Program-made: the position numbers and the translations under genes
The notes under the pieces: generated by a model
What the model saw: the letters and a program-made list of their open reading frames with translations, nothing else
Told to the model about the DNA's origin: nothing
The model's database searches: none
Source of the DNA: Marinithermofilum abyssi
GTDB lineage: Bacteria > Bacillota > Bacilli > Thermoactinomycetales > DSM-45169
Length of the DNA: 64,000 nucleotides
Assembly: GCF_014641195.1 (NCBI RefSeq)
Contig: NZ_BMHQ01000013.1
Coordinates: 32,912-96,911 of the forward strand
Reading direction: 5' to 3'
In this document: positions 63,560-64,000 of the stretch, piece after piece
Position numbering within the stretch: the stretch's first letter is position 1
How the letters are laid out: the number at the start of each line of letters is the position of its first letter

Positions 63560-63578
63560 AACGCTTCACACAAGCGTT
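63560..63578 (+). other. rRNA leader hairpin
   Basis: AACGCTT / AAGCGTT perfect stem with CACAC loop, in the leader before 16S. It is followed by the TTGAAAACTGAA leader sequence. Confidence 0.6.
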
Positions 63579-63641
63579 CCTTGAAAACTGAAGAGCGGTC
63601 AGAACGTGACCCGTTAATTCATTTGAGCGAAGCTCAAACTC

Positions 63642-64000
<359 letters not shown>

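Overview
The window looks like chromosomal DNA of a Gram-positive, aerobic, endospore-forming member of the Bacillales with moderately high GC. CodY, PerR, Spo0M-like and GerP proteins, lipoprotein-type caa3 cytochrome oxidase subunits, strong AGGAGG ribosome-binding sites and frequent GTG/TTG starts all point this way. Gene order matches the Bacillus subtilis yfhP-mutY ... ntdP(ygaC)-ygaD ... gsaB-ygaF-perR-ygzB-ygxA-rrn segment, with extra genes inserted. Family Thermoactinomycetaceae is my best guess; this is inference, not a sequence comparison.

Layout. Positions 1-17.6 kb hold housekeeping and stress genes: an MscS channel, yfhP, mutY, a VanW-domain protein, an alpha/beta-hydrolase lipoprotein, an AprX-like subtilisin, proC under a T-box leader, ntdP, signal peptidase I, codY, an ABC exporter and an RsbT-like kinase. 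Two decayed genes lie here: a beta-propeller protein (2994-3817) and a UV-damage endonuclease (about 6681-7205). Positions 18-31.2 kb carry two consecutive caa3 oxidase operons, each with its own heme O synthase and CtaG. The second lacks ctaF. A TauE/SafE permease and a broken Rrf2 regulator sit between them. Positions 31.3-43 kb hold gltB without gltD, a truncated hemoglobin, hemL, a kinase-like protein with a 39-bp tandem repeat, a fumarase/aspartase-family lyase and two Spo0M paralogues. Positions 43-54 kb carry an SDR enzyme, a three-gene ABC-2 transporter, divergent gerP genes around a small heat-shock protein, a two-component system, bcp, a methyltransferase, nth and perR.

Positions 54.1-60.1 kb (minus strand) contain the most unusual locus: a TetR regulator, an acyl-CoA synthetase with a C-terminal membrane anchor, five successive single-anchor coiled-coil proteins and a two-helix micro-membrane protein. 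They are packed as one apparent operon inserted between perR and ygzB. Positions 60.2-64 kb return to conserved order: ygzB, ygxA, an FUSC/DUF939 exporter-like protein, then a ribosomal RNA promoter and the 5' end of a 16S rRNA gene.

Working together: the cta clusters with hemL and the heme O synthases form a respiratory block; bcp and perR a peroxide-response block; gerP and Spo0M genes a sporulation/germination block; the 54-60 kb operon looks like an uncharacterised envelope-associated, lipid-linked system.
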